From Formicarius rufipectus (lineage: Eukaryota > Chordata > Aves > Passeriformes > Formicariidae): a stretch of DNA of 64,000 nt. The notes under the pieces are model-generated. The model ran no database searches. It was not told the origin of the DNA and saw only the letters and a list, made by a program, of their open reading frames with translations. The stretch is from NCBI GenBank assembly GCA_013399695.1, contig VXAU01001100.1, forward strand, positions 1,948,009 to 2,012,008. Direction: 5' to 3'. The translations under genes and the position numbers were made by a program. Below, one piece after another: positions 1 to 11,663 of this stretch. Positions within the stretch are counted from its first letter, which is position 1. Each line of letters starts with the position of its first letter.

Positions 1-997
1 GTTGAAAAACCACCCTAAAAGGCATTTTGTCAGCTCCTTGAATGTGCTCTCACTGAAATTTCTCATACAGCCCCACAAAGAGTAAGAGCAGCTTACAGAC
101 ATCCATACTTCAAGTACATGCACAAAGTTGCATGGACTAGATTATACATTCATAATTTGTCTCAAAAATTACTTTCTGCATTTCAAAGACAAAAATCCTG
201 GAGAATTTTTCTGAGGTTTCAGTCAGTGGTTCCTTATTTATCTCAAGATGAAACACAAAATCTTTCTTCTGATTATAGAATAAGACTGTCATTGTTTGAT
301 CAAAAGGTATTCTTGTGTCTTTCTGATGTTTATATGAGTGGCTAAGAACAAAAGTGTTTTACTGGGAGGCCATTAAAGCATGTTCCAGGAACATCCTCTT
401 TCTTTAAAAAGAGACTGAAGTTACAAGGGTCCTCTGAAAAAAGCCAACAAAATGCAACTGAACAAAACAAAACCAAATACAAACAAAAAACCACAAAACC
501 CCCAACACTCCACCCAAACAAAAACAAAAGTAAAAAATACACAAACAAATAATCAAAACTCACTAGCAGTACAAACATCAGAAGCATGGTCTCCATCAGT
601 GTTCATTAACTGCATTGGCTTTTTGGATACATTTTTACTTATATTGAAAATCAGAATGTTTTCTTCATAGTTTACAACTGTCTACAAGTAAGAGATCCTG
701 GAAATAAAGCCATGTGAGCCAAACACTCAAAAGTTCAAATGAAAAAGAAATAAAAAATTTTAAGGAGGAATTTAAGCTCTTGTATTTAAATTAAGATGAA
801 CACACATTCTAAAATGTGGCAGTATTCTTCCAGGAGCTGGCGTAAGAGTCAAAGCCTCTGAATGAAATACTGCAGTTGGTCCAATGCCGCAGAGCAAAGT
901 AATAAAAAAAAGCAGTCCCCTTCTGATCTCAAAATCTCTGTTTCTCCTCTGCTTGCCTGAAAACAATAACCAACTCTTCATATCTGGAGGTTCTTAC
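1..997 (-). other. MYCBP2: MYCBP2 intron 8 (partial)
   Basis: Sequence downstream of the exon 8 donor in gene orientation. Exon 9, which in vertebrate MYCBP2 continues with the stretch after 'GTVALP', was searched for on the minus strand and not found, so it lies beyond the left edge. The only notable content is an A/C-only low-complexity tract at about 452-545. The small open frames here are short, on both strands, and carry no recognisable motif. Confidence 0.8.
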
Positions 998-1094
998 CTG
1001 GCAATGCAACTGTACCGTCTTGTTCCAAAGTTTCAGGGTTTATTCTTATGGCTGTCATACTGTGATTATTCACATCTCTATATAATAAATAACC
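998..1094 (-). CDS. MYCBP2: MYCBP2 coding exon 8
   Basis: A 97-nt exon encoding 32 codons plus one base. It reads from GYLLYRDVNNHSM to EQDGTVALP. This matches vertebrate MYCBP2 as I recall it, directly following the exon 7 sequence. The acceptor is ...TTACCAG and the donor GTAAGA (992-997). It enters in phase 0 and leaves one base of a split codon, expected to be Asp in the next exon. The segment leads towards the RCC1-like domain of the protein, which lies downstream. No stop codon or frameshift is visible. The exon is too short and too internal to show up as an ATG-initiated frame. Identification rests on residue-level recall of the family; no alignment was run. Confidence 0.94.
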
Positions 1095-3190
1095 CTGGTA
1101 AGAGTAAAAAGAAATGTTTTAGTATGAAAATATTCTTAAATACATCAATAGGTATTCTCAAAAGGGGAAAACCACAACCACTATTTTAGGTATTGTTTTA
1201 AAATTTTGGAAGCGTTTTACATCAGATTGCATCAAATTTGCTTCATTCTGGTATTTTTTTCCACTAATCAAATTCTGCATTAAAAAATGGAAATTTGACC
1301 TGCTTCCTCCACACTTTCTACATCTGTAGATTAGAATGCTGAAGCTCATATACAAATTTTGAAGCCACACATATTAATTCTGTTATTTATATCTATATAC
1401 AATTACAGTTAAAAGCCACAGCCACAGTAAAAAAACAGTCTTCCCGTCCCCACTTTCAAGTCAACAAAATATTCATAGGAATATTCATTCCAGGAAGAAG
1501 AGAAGACATATTGCCCTATATAGAAGAGTAATCATTAATGAATATTAATATATGCATTAATAAAACACACTCATTTAATGTGACTGAGGCCAAACAAAGC
1601 AGTATAAACCTACAGGAAGGCTGCAGAGACCAAATTAAATAATGACCAAATAATGATTCTGACAACAGCCATGTCACAGCAGGAGATACAACAAAGCATT
1701 TCCTTCAAGCACAACTGGCCTCAGGTGGGGATACTACACATCTAAGAATGGATGCATTTCACAGGCTTAACCTCAGAATATCTTCATTTGTCAAAAAGTC
1801 AGAGACCCTAATTACAATCACTAACAGCAACAGAAAAATTCAACCAACACATTTTCTTCCCTCTAAACTATGGCACAAATCAAACCCAGTGAAATGAGGA
1901 AAAATAAGTCCACACAAACGAGGAAAAATAAATAAAGAGCATTTAAGTGATACAAAAGCTTCAGTCTAAAATATGATGAAGTAAGAAAAATCACTTGAAT
2001 TGGAGCTGAGTTAACCAAGTCCCAAAGGGAAATGAGACTCAGGACACATTTTCCCTCTTTTATGGACACATAACTAGCAATAAGTGCAAGTTGCACACCT
2101 TCCCGTAAATATAGCCCCAGAGTGACACTTCTCAAAACTAGCAGTACCTTAAGATACAGTCACTGTGGGGGTGCATACACCTGTACAGGCACTCAAAGAA
2201 CATAATATATATTTACAACTATGTACAGAATGTCCAAACATGTAACACTGAATAGTAAAATCACATGAATCCTATTCCTTTCCAAACTGATAAAACAGGG
2301 TCCAGAATGAATGCATTCACACACATTTGTATTGTGCCAGTATACTTTCTGGTGACCTGTTTTAACACTAAATAAAATCAGATTTCACATATGTGTGTGT
2401 GTGTATGTATATATATGATAACTGTAATGACAGAATATATATTTGTAATGAACAATTTTACTTCAGAAGCATGATAAGGAGTATACTTAAAATCACACTG
2501 GGACAATGAGATCACTCAGTTAGTAGTACATATAAAATAAAAATTGCTCACTAGTTAAGTAAATTCATTATTCTCTGAAATGCATTTTTTAAAAATGTTT
2601 TGAGGTTTTTTTGTAACGAATAACAAAGGTGTAAGAAAATATGGTTGATATTCTGGAAACTGACTAACTCTATAAAACACAAACAACCCAAATTTAGTTA
2701 ACTCTGCAGCAGCAACATCAACAATTATGTCGAGTTATTGTTCACATAAGCTCAATCTTCCCCCAACCAAAAGAGCATTTGCTTATTTTACTGCAAAAGT
2801 TTTAAAGTCAATTTATTTTCATAAACAGATATTTCAAATATTTTTTACGCTAGTTTGTTGCAACCACACATTTCTCCATCCACTTGAGAAGCACACATCA
2901 ACTGACTGTACAATTCATAAACTGATGTGTTGAACCATCATATTTTGAGAATGCCTTTACAGTGACAACACAGCACAGGGACACTTCATTACTCCTTTCT
3001 ATATGCCAGTACAATCAGATGTTCCTCATTCTCCACAATTTAAAAGTTAGTTCAAAAAGATTGGTTCTTATAACTAAAGCCAAAGGAATAACAAAATATC
3101 CATGTAAACTTACTCTAAGCCAAGGCCTACTTAAATTACTCATGAGGGATGGGGAGGGCCACATGTTTTACGTTTCAAGTATTCACCTAC
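1095..3190 (-). other. MYCBP2: MYCBP2 intron 7
   Basis: A 2.1-kb AT-rich intron. It contains a short (GT)n/(AT)n stretch near 2390-2420 and otherwise nothing I recognise: no CR1 or LTR, and no further exon with consistent frame and splice sites. Exons 7 and 8 join in phase 0 across it and give continuous MYCBP2 sequence (...WLGYAQ then GYLLYRD...). Confidence 0.85.
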
Positions 3191-3262
3191 CTGAGCGTAG
3201 CCTAACCAAGACTTTTTTTCTTTTCTGTTTTTGATGCGGGATGTAGAATTGTATATATGGCC
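3191..3262 (-). CDS. MYCBP2: MYCBP2 coding exon 7
   Basis: A 72-nt phase 0-0 exon of exactly 24 codons, starting GHIYNSTSR and ending SWLGYAQ. The acceptor is CTTTTCAG and the donor GTAGGT. It contains a basic run, KNRKEKK, where human is recalled as RNRKEKK, so one Arg-to-Lys change. It lies 274 bp from exon 6. Because its length is a multiple of three with phase 0 ends, it could be skipped without a frameshift; nothing in the sequence shows that it is. Identification is by near-identity to the recalled vertebrate protein and by position between exons 6 and 8. Confidence 0.95.
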
Positions 3263-3536
3263 CTGAAAAGCAAAGAACTCCAATCATTTAACAAACATCA
3301 GAAAGAAAACCTAGCATATACTCATTTATCACCTAAGTAACAATGTCTTCAACATATTGCAAAAATTCGAATAAAATGCCATCAAACTCTCATGGAAATC
3401 ATCAGAAAAATTTACACAAACTGTAAAAGAACGGATCGTTAGTAAGCTACTTAAGATTCTCCACAGAAACAGAACATCGTAAAAGTTAAATTAAAACAGT
3501 AACTATCACTCATCAGAGGAGAAGCAAGCACATTAC

Positions 3537-3779
3537 CCTCACTGTCCCGCTATATCCAGAGCCAATTTTGTAAAGTCCATCTTTACATAAGAGATAGAGG
3601 AAAAAACCATCACTCTGAAGTAGGCACTGGTCATCTTCATCTACAGATATTTCTTTCAGAGGCCACTTGTGCATCAAGGCTGCCTTCTTTATCCCATTAC
3701 TGAACCAGTCCTGGATTTGAATTTTGCCCACCAGAACTGCCTGTACACTCCGCTGAAGAGAGTTTAAAATAGTTGGCAC
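3537..3779 (-). CDS. MYCBP2: MYCBP2 coding exon 6
   Basis: A 243-nt phase 0-0 exon of 81 codons, from VPTILNSLQRSVQAVLVG to KIGSGYSGTVR. The acceptor is CCCTTTAG and the donor GTAATG. It is nearly identical to vertebrate MYCBP2 as recalled; the only difference I notice is Ser for Asn in the 'CLLQSDGFF' stretch. The last part (FFLYLLCKDGLYKIGSGYSG) reads like a blade or repeat unit ahead of the RCC1-like domain. Introns on both sides are short (274 and 224 bp), typical of bird genes. This is one of the two strongest anchors for naming the gene, together with exon 3. Confidence 0.97.
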
Positions 3780-4003
3780 CTAAAGGGTAAAAGAAATAGT
3801 GAGTGGAAAACATGGCTATTTTTTAAATGTTACATTTTCTGTTCTATCTCCAACGCAAGAAACACAAAGAAATACCTACTCTAATCTCAAATATAGTGAG
3901 AGAGGAAAAAAGCAAACTTAATTAAACAATAGATCTTCTCAGAACTCACAAGAAGTACTCATTTACATAAATCCCAAAAAGCAGAGAAGTTTTAGTGCAA
4001 GAC

Positions 4004-4200
4004 CTGAATAGTCTGACAAGCATGGCTGCCATTGTTGGTGAGGATTGCAGAGATTGCTTGCAACGTTCTTCCTGTCTCTCCCCATGCAGCTACCAAACTG
4101 AAGAGGCAAGCACAGGAAAGTGCTGTCAGAGACTGTCCTGTACTGTCGTTCATTCCTGTGCTACGGACAGTTATTTCCAGAAGCAGCTGGAAGAGGGATT
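4004..4200 (-). CDS. MYCBP2: MYCBP2 coding exon 5
   Basis: A 197-nt exon: two bases completing a Glu codon split with exon 4, then 65 codons from SLFQLLLEITVRSTGMND to NNGSHACQTIQ. The acceptor is TGTCTGCAG and the donor GTCTTG, the latter a weaker match to consensus than the other donors. The sequence is a leucine-rich helical region (SLTALSCACLFSLVAAWGE), consistent with an armadillo/HEAT-like N-terminal scaffold; that fold is my inference. The + strand of the same interval carries competing open frames of 110 and 100 residues, which are shadows of this exon. Confidence 0.97.
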
Positions 4201-6064
4201 CTGCAGACAAAACACAGGCAAGTCACAAAATCATACAAAACAATTTGACAGTCAGTTGGAAATTAAATTTAGAAAATACACGACACATCTTACTTCAGCC
4301 ATTATGGTTAGCCCTAATTTCAGATAGAAAATAAAGCATCTCAATTAAATAGACCTAAAATATCTTTAACTTTTCATTCTTTTTCAAATAGAAAATGTCA
4401 AGTCTTGACACCATCACTATGGCCAAAGAAAAAAAACCTACAAGTTCTCTGTTACAGTGAAAAACGTTAACAAGAAATGAGTTATTTGACCTGCCTGTTC
4501 AGTCTATCTCATCAGTGAGATGGTATGTAGGTGTTGACCAAGCTTGTCTATTCTTTCTGACCATTACCCATGCTGAAGCACAACCCCCTTCACAGACACG
4601 AGCATTTCAAATCAAAGCTTGAAAATTATTTTGATTGTATGCCTCTTCAAGCACTGTTTAGTGGCTGAATAACTGCAACAATCAAGGTGTGAACAGAAAT
4701 CCACTTCAATTTTCTTGACAGCAGATACAAATAATCATGAAGGAAGATATCAAAAAGTTTCTTCTGTAGCTTTTTAATACTCTATGCATCAGTACCAAAA
4801 TAAAAGCTTTCTGCAGCAAATTACTATCAGTGTTTGGAAACGGAATACCGTTAATTCATAAAATATGAAAAAATACATAGACTGAAGATTTTTTTTTAAA
4901 TTATTTTTAAACAACACATGCTACAGTTTAGTATTGCCTGCAGTTCTTTAAACCAATAAAAACAAGGAACCAACAAAAGACAACTGGACTTTAACTTAAA
5001 CAACATAATCAGTCAAGCACTCAAAGGCATCAGGAGTTCAACTTGTATTTTTAATATCATTAAAACCAAAATTAAATTTCATGGAAGTTTTTGGATGGCC
5101 AGAGGAAATAAGAAGAAAAATTCTGATACTCTGCTAAGCATCTTAACAGAAATTACAACACTGAATATCTAAGCTACAGATTAGCTCTATGCACTGGGGC
5201 GGCCCCAACTTGAACACTGTGTGCAGTTTTGGGCACTGCAATATAATAAAGATATTAAGCTGTTAGGGAGTGTCCAAAGGAGGGCAACAAAGATGGTGAA
5301 AGTCCTGGAGGGGAATCTGTATGAGGAGTGTCTGAGGGCACTTTGTCTGTTCAGCCTGGAGAAGAGGAGACTGAGGGGAGACTCATTGCAGTTACAACTT
5401 CTTTGTGAGGGGAAGAGGAGGGGCAGGCACTGATCTCTTCTCTGTGGTGACCAGTGACAGGACCTGAGGAAATGGCTTGAAGTTGTGTCAGGGGAGGTTT
5501 AGGTTGGATATCAGAAAAAGATTCCTCACCCAAGGGGTGGTTGGGCACTGGAGCGGGCTCCCCAGGGAAGTGGTCACAGCGTTCAAGAAGCATTGGGACA
5601 ATGCTCTCAGGCACATGGTGTGACTCCTGGGGATAGTCCTGTGCAGGGCCAGGAGTCTGACTTCATGATCTTTGTGGGTCCCTTTAAACTCTGAATACTC
5701 TGTGATTACAATAACAGATTGCAAGAGAAGTCCACTCTAGAACTATTTTCCTTCCAGTAAGACCAAATATTTCATGTTTCAGTAAGACATGTAAATCACA
5801 ATTTGTAACGCTGTAAGGTGTACTATCATTCAGTGAAACTCTGCATATACACCTTTACATGCCAGCATTCTTGCTGTAGACAAGACTAATGCTGAGCAAG
5901 TACTGGGTACATGCACCATAAGGAGTTTACACCCTAGAATCAACTCATTCAGTTGAGAACAAGCATGTTACTATCTCACAAATACTTGCTAGGAACCATT
6001 TTCTTCTGTCCAAGACAGTAACTGATGTATGTTAATATAAATGCAGTAACAGATGAGAAATTAC
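4201..6064 (-). other. MYCBP2: MYCBP2 intron 4
   Basis: A 1.86-kb intron between exons 4 and 5. Apart from the CR1 fragment at about 5190-5708 it is AT-rich unique sequence with no feature I can assign. Exons 4 and 5 join with phase 1 and rebuild a Glu codon. Confidence 0.85.
5190..5708 (+). mobile_element. CR1 LINE 3' fragment
   Basis: Plus-oriented 5'-truncated CR1, antisense to MYCBP2. It has the usual order of CR1 3' landmarks: 'GTGTGCAGTTTTGGGC', 'AGGGCAACAAAG', 'CTGGAGAAGAGGAGACTGAGGGGAGA', 'GTTTAGGTTGGATAT', 'GGGCACTGGAGC', and the terminal 'CTCTGTGATTA' repeat unit. Small indels disrupt it and no functional frame remains. It lies in intron 4. Confidence 0.9.
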
Positions 6065-6218
6065 CTAGGACTTCTGGAGGCTCTGATTGCAGGCCTTCTG
6101 GTTGCTGACCTTGGAGCACATTAAGGAGGGCTTGCAGGCTCCTGAGACACAAGGATGGATGAGAAAATCTTGTCTCCTTTATCAGTTCAAAGACTTCACA
6201 TAGTCCAACTTCGATGAT
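6065..6218 (-). CDS. MYCBP2: MYCBP2 coding exon 4
   Basis: A 154-nt exon of 51 codons plus one base, from IIEVGLCEVFELIKETRF to EGLQSEPPEVL. The acceptor is CTTTTTTAG and the donor GTAATT. The sequence appears identical to the recalled human protein over its full length. Its phase 0 start fixes the end of exon 3 at Lys-Pro-Lys and so proves that exon 3 must end at a GC donor. It contains a helix-rich leucine repeat (PSLCLRSLQALLNVLQG). No ATG-initiated frame covers it. Confidence 0.96.
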
Positions 6219-9200
6219 CTAAAAAAGTACAGACTTTTCAGAATAGTTGTTAGTTATATTTTTACATCTTCAAAAATAAAGGTATATCCCAACATTCACT
6301 GACTAAGCAGTTACTCAAATACAAAAAAATACAGAATACAGTTCTAATTCAAATGAGAATCAAAATCAAGCACTCAGCTACACAATAGTACTAGCAAATA
6401 TTACACAGAAGTCAGTCATTATATGGAAGAGCATTTCTAAGCAGAGTAATAGTTTCCTGCAAAAATTAGGAATTTTTTTTTTCACAATATAAGGCAAACT
6501 GTGCCTCTAAGCCCTTCTAATTTCTATCCAGTTCACACTTTATTTTACAGACCCCTTTTTCCTTGCTCATCAATGGGAACCAGCAAGCTAGAACTGGCTT
6601 GCAACCTGGCTTCACAATTTGAATAACAATACATTTGACAGCTGATACTGGCAGCTCTAGTACTTTCCCCTCCAAAGCCTCAGAGATTAGTTTTTATATT
6701 GTGACAAAAACAAAGATTAATTGCTTGTCACTAAAACCCCATATGTACTCACCACAGATGTGCATTAAGCCAACTAATAGAACGTGTGTAAAAATGCTGT
6801 TATGACCACTCCTAACTTTCTCTTTTAGAATTCCTAAATATTCTGAGGTTACAACTATGCTTCTCTCCACTGACTGATCCCTTTCACTTCCTTCTCAAAC
6901 TCCATATGTAATAAATGAGGATGAATGAAAATAGAAAAGGGTTAACTCATTCCAAATAAGCAATCATCTATGAAAAACTTCACTATGTGTTTTGGTCAGG
7001 AGCAGAGCCCCAGTGTTTAGATTGTTTACTATAGATTCATCCCTGAGTAAAATCTAAGGACAAAGACTGAAATGTGAAAATAACATTGCTAATGCAACTG
7101 TCACTCCTGCTTAAAACACATCTATTCTGACAATCAGCTTCAAGTTCTACTGGATGCGTTGCAACTTTGCTACCATTCAATTTATTTTGATTCCTGTCTT
7201 TCAGAAATTATTTCACCACCTGTTTTGTTTTTGAAGGAAGAATGAAAACACAATCAAATCAAGTCTTCAAAGCACAACCACAACTTTCCTGCAAATTACA
7301 CCTTACATTCCACATCTTCAACTGAGTGGGGGGAAAACACATGCATAGACTCTACACAGAAAAAAACCTGTCAACAAACTAATGGCACAGATGTTTTTTC
7401 CAGGATCCAAAACTCACCATCATCTTCCAGGCTAAAAAAATAAAATACACTGCAGGACGTTTTTAGAAATTCACTTTCTTTTCAGTTATGGTGTCTTTGA
7501 GAGATACTGAGTTTATTTTATTCCTCCCAATCTTCAGACAGAACACTCATCTAGGAGCTAACAGAGGCAGCTGGAGAAAGCATAGAACATAACAGTGGAG
7601 AAAATTTGGTGAACTTCCATTATGGTTGGAATCAACAATGGATAGTTCTGCTGGGATGCTGTCAAGTCTGCTCAGGTTTTGAGTTGGATTTTAAATATCT
7701 AGGATCAAGAGACTGGGTGGGCTTCGTAAAATAGATTGGTTAACCTTAATATCTCATGTCGGTATACCATAAATATATATAAAGGTATGTATTTATGTAT
7801 AATGTGTATATCTCTCTACCTCTCTCCTCCAAACTGTGTACTGATGGACAGAATAAGCAAGCTCTTTTCAAGGCATCTTAAGCTTGTTCTCACTGCTCTC
7901 TGAGGGTCTCTAAGCCAAAAGAAGCACTGCTGCCTCGGTCTCTGTGTCACAGCCTGACTGCTTTTATTGATGCTCTCCCTGCAGCCACTCTCCTTTTCCC
8001 TTTGCTACATCTTTGAGACTTCAAAAGTGTAAGCATAACAAAGGGGACACAAAATTCTAGTCCAGATGTAGACATTGTGATTCATAACCAACTCCTAAAG
8101 CCCCTCCTTTTTCATCAAGAAATCTTATCTACACTATTATTTCCTTTATCTTCCCTCTCAATAGCATTGTTAGCATTGTACTCAATGCTCCCATTTATAT
8201 ATTTATTTAAGAATACACAATACTCTGTATTAATTTATATCATATACACATAAAAACTCCAAAACATTTACAAAGGTAACACATTTTCCTAATGCATTTT
8301 AAGAGACTTAAAGTCAGTCTCTAACGAAAGCAATTATTTTTTATTTTCTGTTAGAACATGAAAATTTTCATTTTTGCTCAAGCTTATTAGCAAATTGTAT
8401 GCTGATGCAGGAACACTGATATTTAAGTCAGTGAATTCCACGCTAATCACAGTATTTGTTCCTTTTAGAACAGGGCTTTTGTGGATCATCCATAACTGAA
8501 TGTTACATTTAATATTAATGGGGGAAGTACCTCTTTTTAAATCTCAGAATTACAACTCGTATCAGTAGAACTCAATTTTCAGTAGAGAGAATTCCCCTTC
8601 ATTAGCTAAGGTACTGAATAAACAAGGTATCAAGTATGTCAGGCAATGCAAATATTTCATGCGAATCCAAAAATACAAAACTATCAAAGGAAGTTACTAA
8701 AACTGTCTGAATACAACCAAAACACTATTTTTTTTATTGCACTAATATTTAAAGAGCACCAAATTGCATCTCAAGGTCTCTTTTACCAATATTTAAAACA
8801 ATTGTTCTCAATCTTATTATAAAAATTCCATAGGACAACTTTTAATTCTGAAATACATGCTAAATAAAAACTCTAACATACCTAACTTCCTCAAGTTCTA
8901 GATGTAAAATAAAAATTCTTCAATAGAACACAACATAAAAAGTGGAATGTTTCTATCTTTTTTTCTCAATTAAATGAAGCATTTTTGTAACAAAAAGCCC
9001 CAACACATCAAGTACTAACTTAATCAGTTTAATTCTGGAGAATCTGGAAAAGTAAAAATCCTGGCTAGACTTTTTAATATGACTTTCACCTCACTGTCAA
9101 ACTCAATATACATCAGTATTATTTTAAATAAGCTAACAATTTCTATCAGAAATTGATCTTGTAAATATTGCAAATCTTAGAAACTTCAATAACTTTCTTA

Positions 9201-11018
9201 TTTACATTTAACAAACTAAGCCCTACCCCATATCATTCATTATACATAAGAATCAGACCATAATATACTCAAAGCATTAGAAAGACACCTATATCCAGGA
9301 TACCAAGACATTTACATAGTTGGTCTCTTAAAAGTTTTACTGTATGAGGCAGCTCCAAGTGGATGCCTTTTTCAAAAGCATGGATGCAAGTCAGGTTGTT
9401 ACCTAAACAACCTAATATTAGCCATATAGTTATGAAAAATACTGAGGTTGTACCAAGCACCTAAACTGTTACTGAATCCAAAATTCTGGAATTCTTTGAT
9501 ATTTTGTAGATTCTCTGGTAAAAAATGAATAGATTGAAAGCATGCTGACTTTCATCCATTTTATATTTCCCATACTAAATACAAGAAAATATCTCACCAA
9601 TTTTCGGTATTGTTTCCTACCTACAGCTTCCCTATCATTTTTCTAAACCACCATTGTTGTAAAACTATGCTACTTTTCCAAGCCTCTTTTTGATAAACTC
9701 TCCAACATCTTTAACAATACCAATGTTTTAGTTTCCACATGCAAGTGTTCTGTGCATATCACTGATAAATCTCATCCTTCTTGGAATCTCTCTTAATTTC
9801 AAACTCTCTTTAAAATTCCATTTCATTCTCTATAAATGCTAATAGCTACATTGCCTTTTACTTAAAATTAAACATCTACAAGCACTTTGTGATTCATTTA
9901 ATATATTCCATAAGGAGCCAGATGCAGTTCATAAACAATGCTAACTTTATTTCCACTGACCACACATTATATTGCAATTATCAATCATGACATTTCAGTT
10001 ACCTGGTTATGTTCCTCTGCAATTCACCACCACTGTTTTCCAGAGTGCCAACTCTGCCCTTCATATAATACTACCTAAACACAGTCATCTACAAAACTGT
10101 AATTTTCTAAGCAACTCGACCATTCTACACAGTCACAGCTGCAACAACCTCTTAAATTCAGTATTTTTACTGCTTTTAGAGCAAACACAAACAAGGAAAG
10201 TTAATCTGAATACGCTTTTTAGATGCAGAAGAATAAACCCAAGCAGGACTCATAGCATTGGTAAGTCAGCAATGAACAAAACTAAACACACAGAAGTTAC
10301 ACAGTAAAAAACAAGTGAATCAGCAAATTGAAAAAAAAAAAAAAAGGAGAAAAATCAGTAAGGCTGATATAGATTGTTTCAGACTTTCCACCATTAATTC
10401 CACTATAAGCTCAGAAATAGTAAATAGGAAAAAACTCACCCTAACTCACCTATTTTGAACAATAGCATCAAAATCTTAATGTGCATTACCACCTGGAGTT
10501 AGCAATGCCACTAAGGGCAGTAAAGCATAAAAAGATTAAAAGCTTCATTAACAAGAATAATTGTCAGTTACTGCAACTACATGCCTACCTGGCAAAACAT
10601 CTTCAAAAACACTCCACCAAATAATTTCCAATAGCAGAAAGACTTACCCTTTCTGGAAGTTAAAGCAAGAGGAAGCACCCGTAACCAGCACGAGTCAGTA
10701 GCCTATGACAGATGTATGAGCTGCTTTATATGCGTCATTTTCACGTACACTTTTGAGGCTATAAGTTTTCAATTATCAATACTTCTAAAACAGTGGAAGT
10801 TGAATGCTTATCTGACATTTAATTGACTTTTAATTTGGGCACGTACACAGATCATCCTAATTCATCAAATCAGATGATTCTAGACTAGATGGACTACAAA
10901 TAAAGCTAAAGCAATTTTCTGAGCAATTGGCTTATAACATTGTTCTTTATTCTCCACAAAGAACATACCAACCATAGATGACATACATGGCACACTTAAA
11001 ACAGTATTGGTTACTTGC
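6219..11018 (-). other. MYCBP2: MYCBP2 intron 3 (GC-AG)
   Basis: A 4.8-kb AT-rich intron with a GC donor and a TTTTTTAG acceptor. I see no CR1, LTR or other recognisable element in it, only short homopolymers such as an A-run near 10331-10345. The scattered small open frames (for example 9269-9460 and 9972-10307) have no recognisable content. Confidence 0.8.
11013..11018 (-). other. MYCBP2: Non-canonical GC splice donor of intron 3
   Basis: In gene orientation the junction reads CCAAAG|GCAAGT. Apart from the GC it is a perfect donor consensus (AAG|GYAAGT), which is typical of functional GC-AG introns. The alternative GT four bases further (GCAA|GTAACC) would add four bases and shift exon 4 out of its conserved frame. 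Exon 4 is in phase 0 and continues the known protein exactly after ...PPIKLPK. Confidence 0.9.
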
Positions 11019-11234
11019 CTTTGGAAGTTTAATAGGTGGCTCTTTGGATTCCTCTTCCTCATCACTGTCTGAATCCCCACTCTGTACACTGTTCTTTGAA
11101 GCCAAAGATACAGATGCTTCCTTCTTTTGCCATTCCAAAACACAATGGCGGACATTGCAGTAAACATTAAAAGCTGAAGGATTGCTATGCAATCTGATAT
11201 CTGGTATGGTTATTGTACTCTCTAGGTTCTCAGT
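11019..11234 (-). CDS. MYCBP2: MYCBP2 coding exon 3
   Basis: A 216-nt phase 0-0 exon of 72 codons. It begins TENLESTITIPDIRLHS, continues through SAFNVYCNVRHCVLEWQKKE, and ends in an acidic Ser-Asp-Glu stretch (SGDSDSDEEEESKEPP) followed by IKLPK. The acceptor is TTTTTCAG and the donor is GC. The acidic block looks like a casein kinase 2-type phosphorylation cluster (inference). Compared with recalled human sequence, the middle (ASVSLASKN) differs from 'ISLAAASKN', while the flanks are essentially the same. A longer open frame runs through the donor into the intron and should not be taken as coding. Confidence 0.97.
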
Positions 11235-11550
11235 CTGAAAAACAAGATAATCCTAATTTTAGTTTATTAGAAGTTTCAAGCTTTGCTAAATATAAATAAT
11301 CTTAGCAGTCTCAATAACTTGGACAGATCAAATTATTCCCAAATTGGAAACTACTTTCCTGTTGAAGTACCAATTTATATTTCAGGCAGGGAATAAAGGA
11401 GAAAGAAATTTCAATATACTCCATCTAACTTTAGTCTCCACCTCTCGTAATTTGACAAGGACACTGGGACTGAAAATGAAAGCAGCTCAGGCTACAAAAT
11501 GCTCCAAAAATTTGTGCCACACTCAGAAGAGCAGCAGAAATCAGGGAGCA

Positions 11551-11663
11551 GTTGTTGGTTGGTTGGTTTTGTTGTTGTTGGGTTTTGTTTGTTTGTTTGT
11601 TTTATTATTATTATGATTATTATTATCATTATTATCATTATTATTATTATTTTTATTATTATT
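11551..11663. repeat. G/T tract followed by (ATT)n microsatellite
   Basis: A purely G/T stretch with GTT and GTTT units (11551-11603) runs into an interrupted ATT trinucleotide repeat of about 20 units (11601-11663). It probably varies in length between individuals. Confidence 0.9.

Noticed and set aside
10947..11018. Extension of exon 3 coding past LPK
   Set aside because: The open frame runs on into the intron, but exon 4 continues the conserved protein exactly after PPIKLPK, so these bases are intronic.
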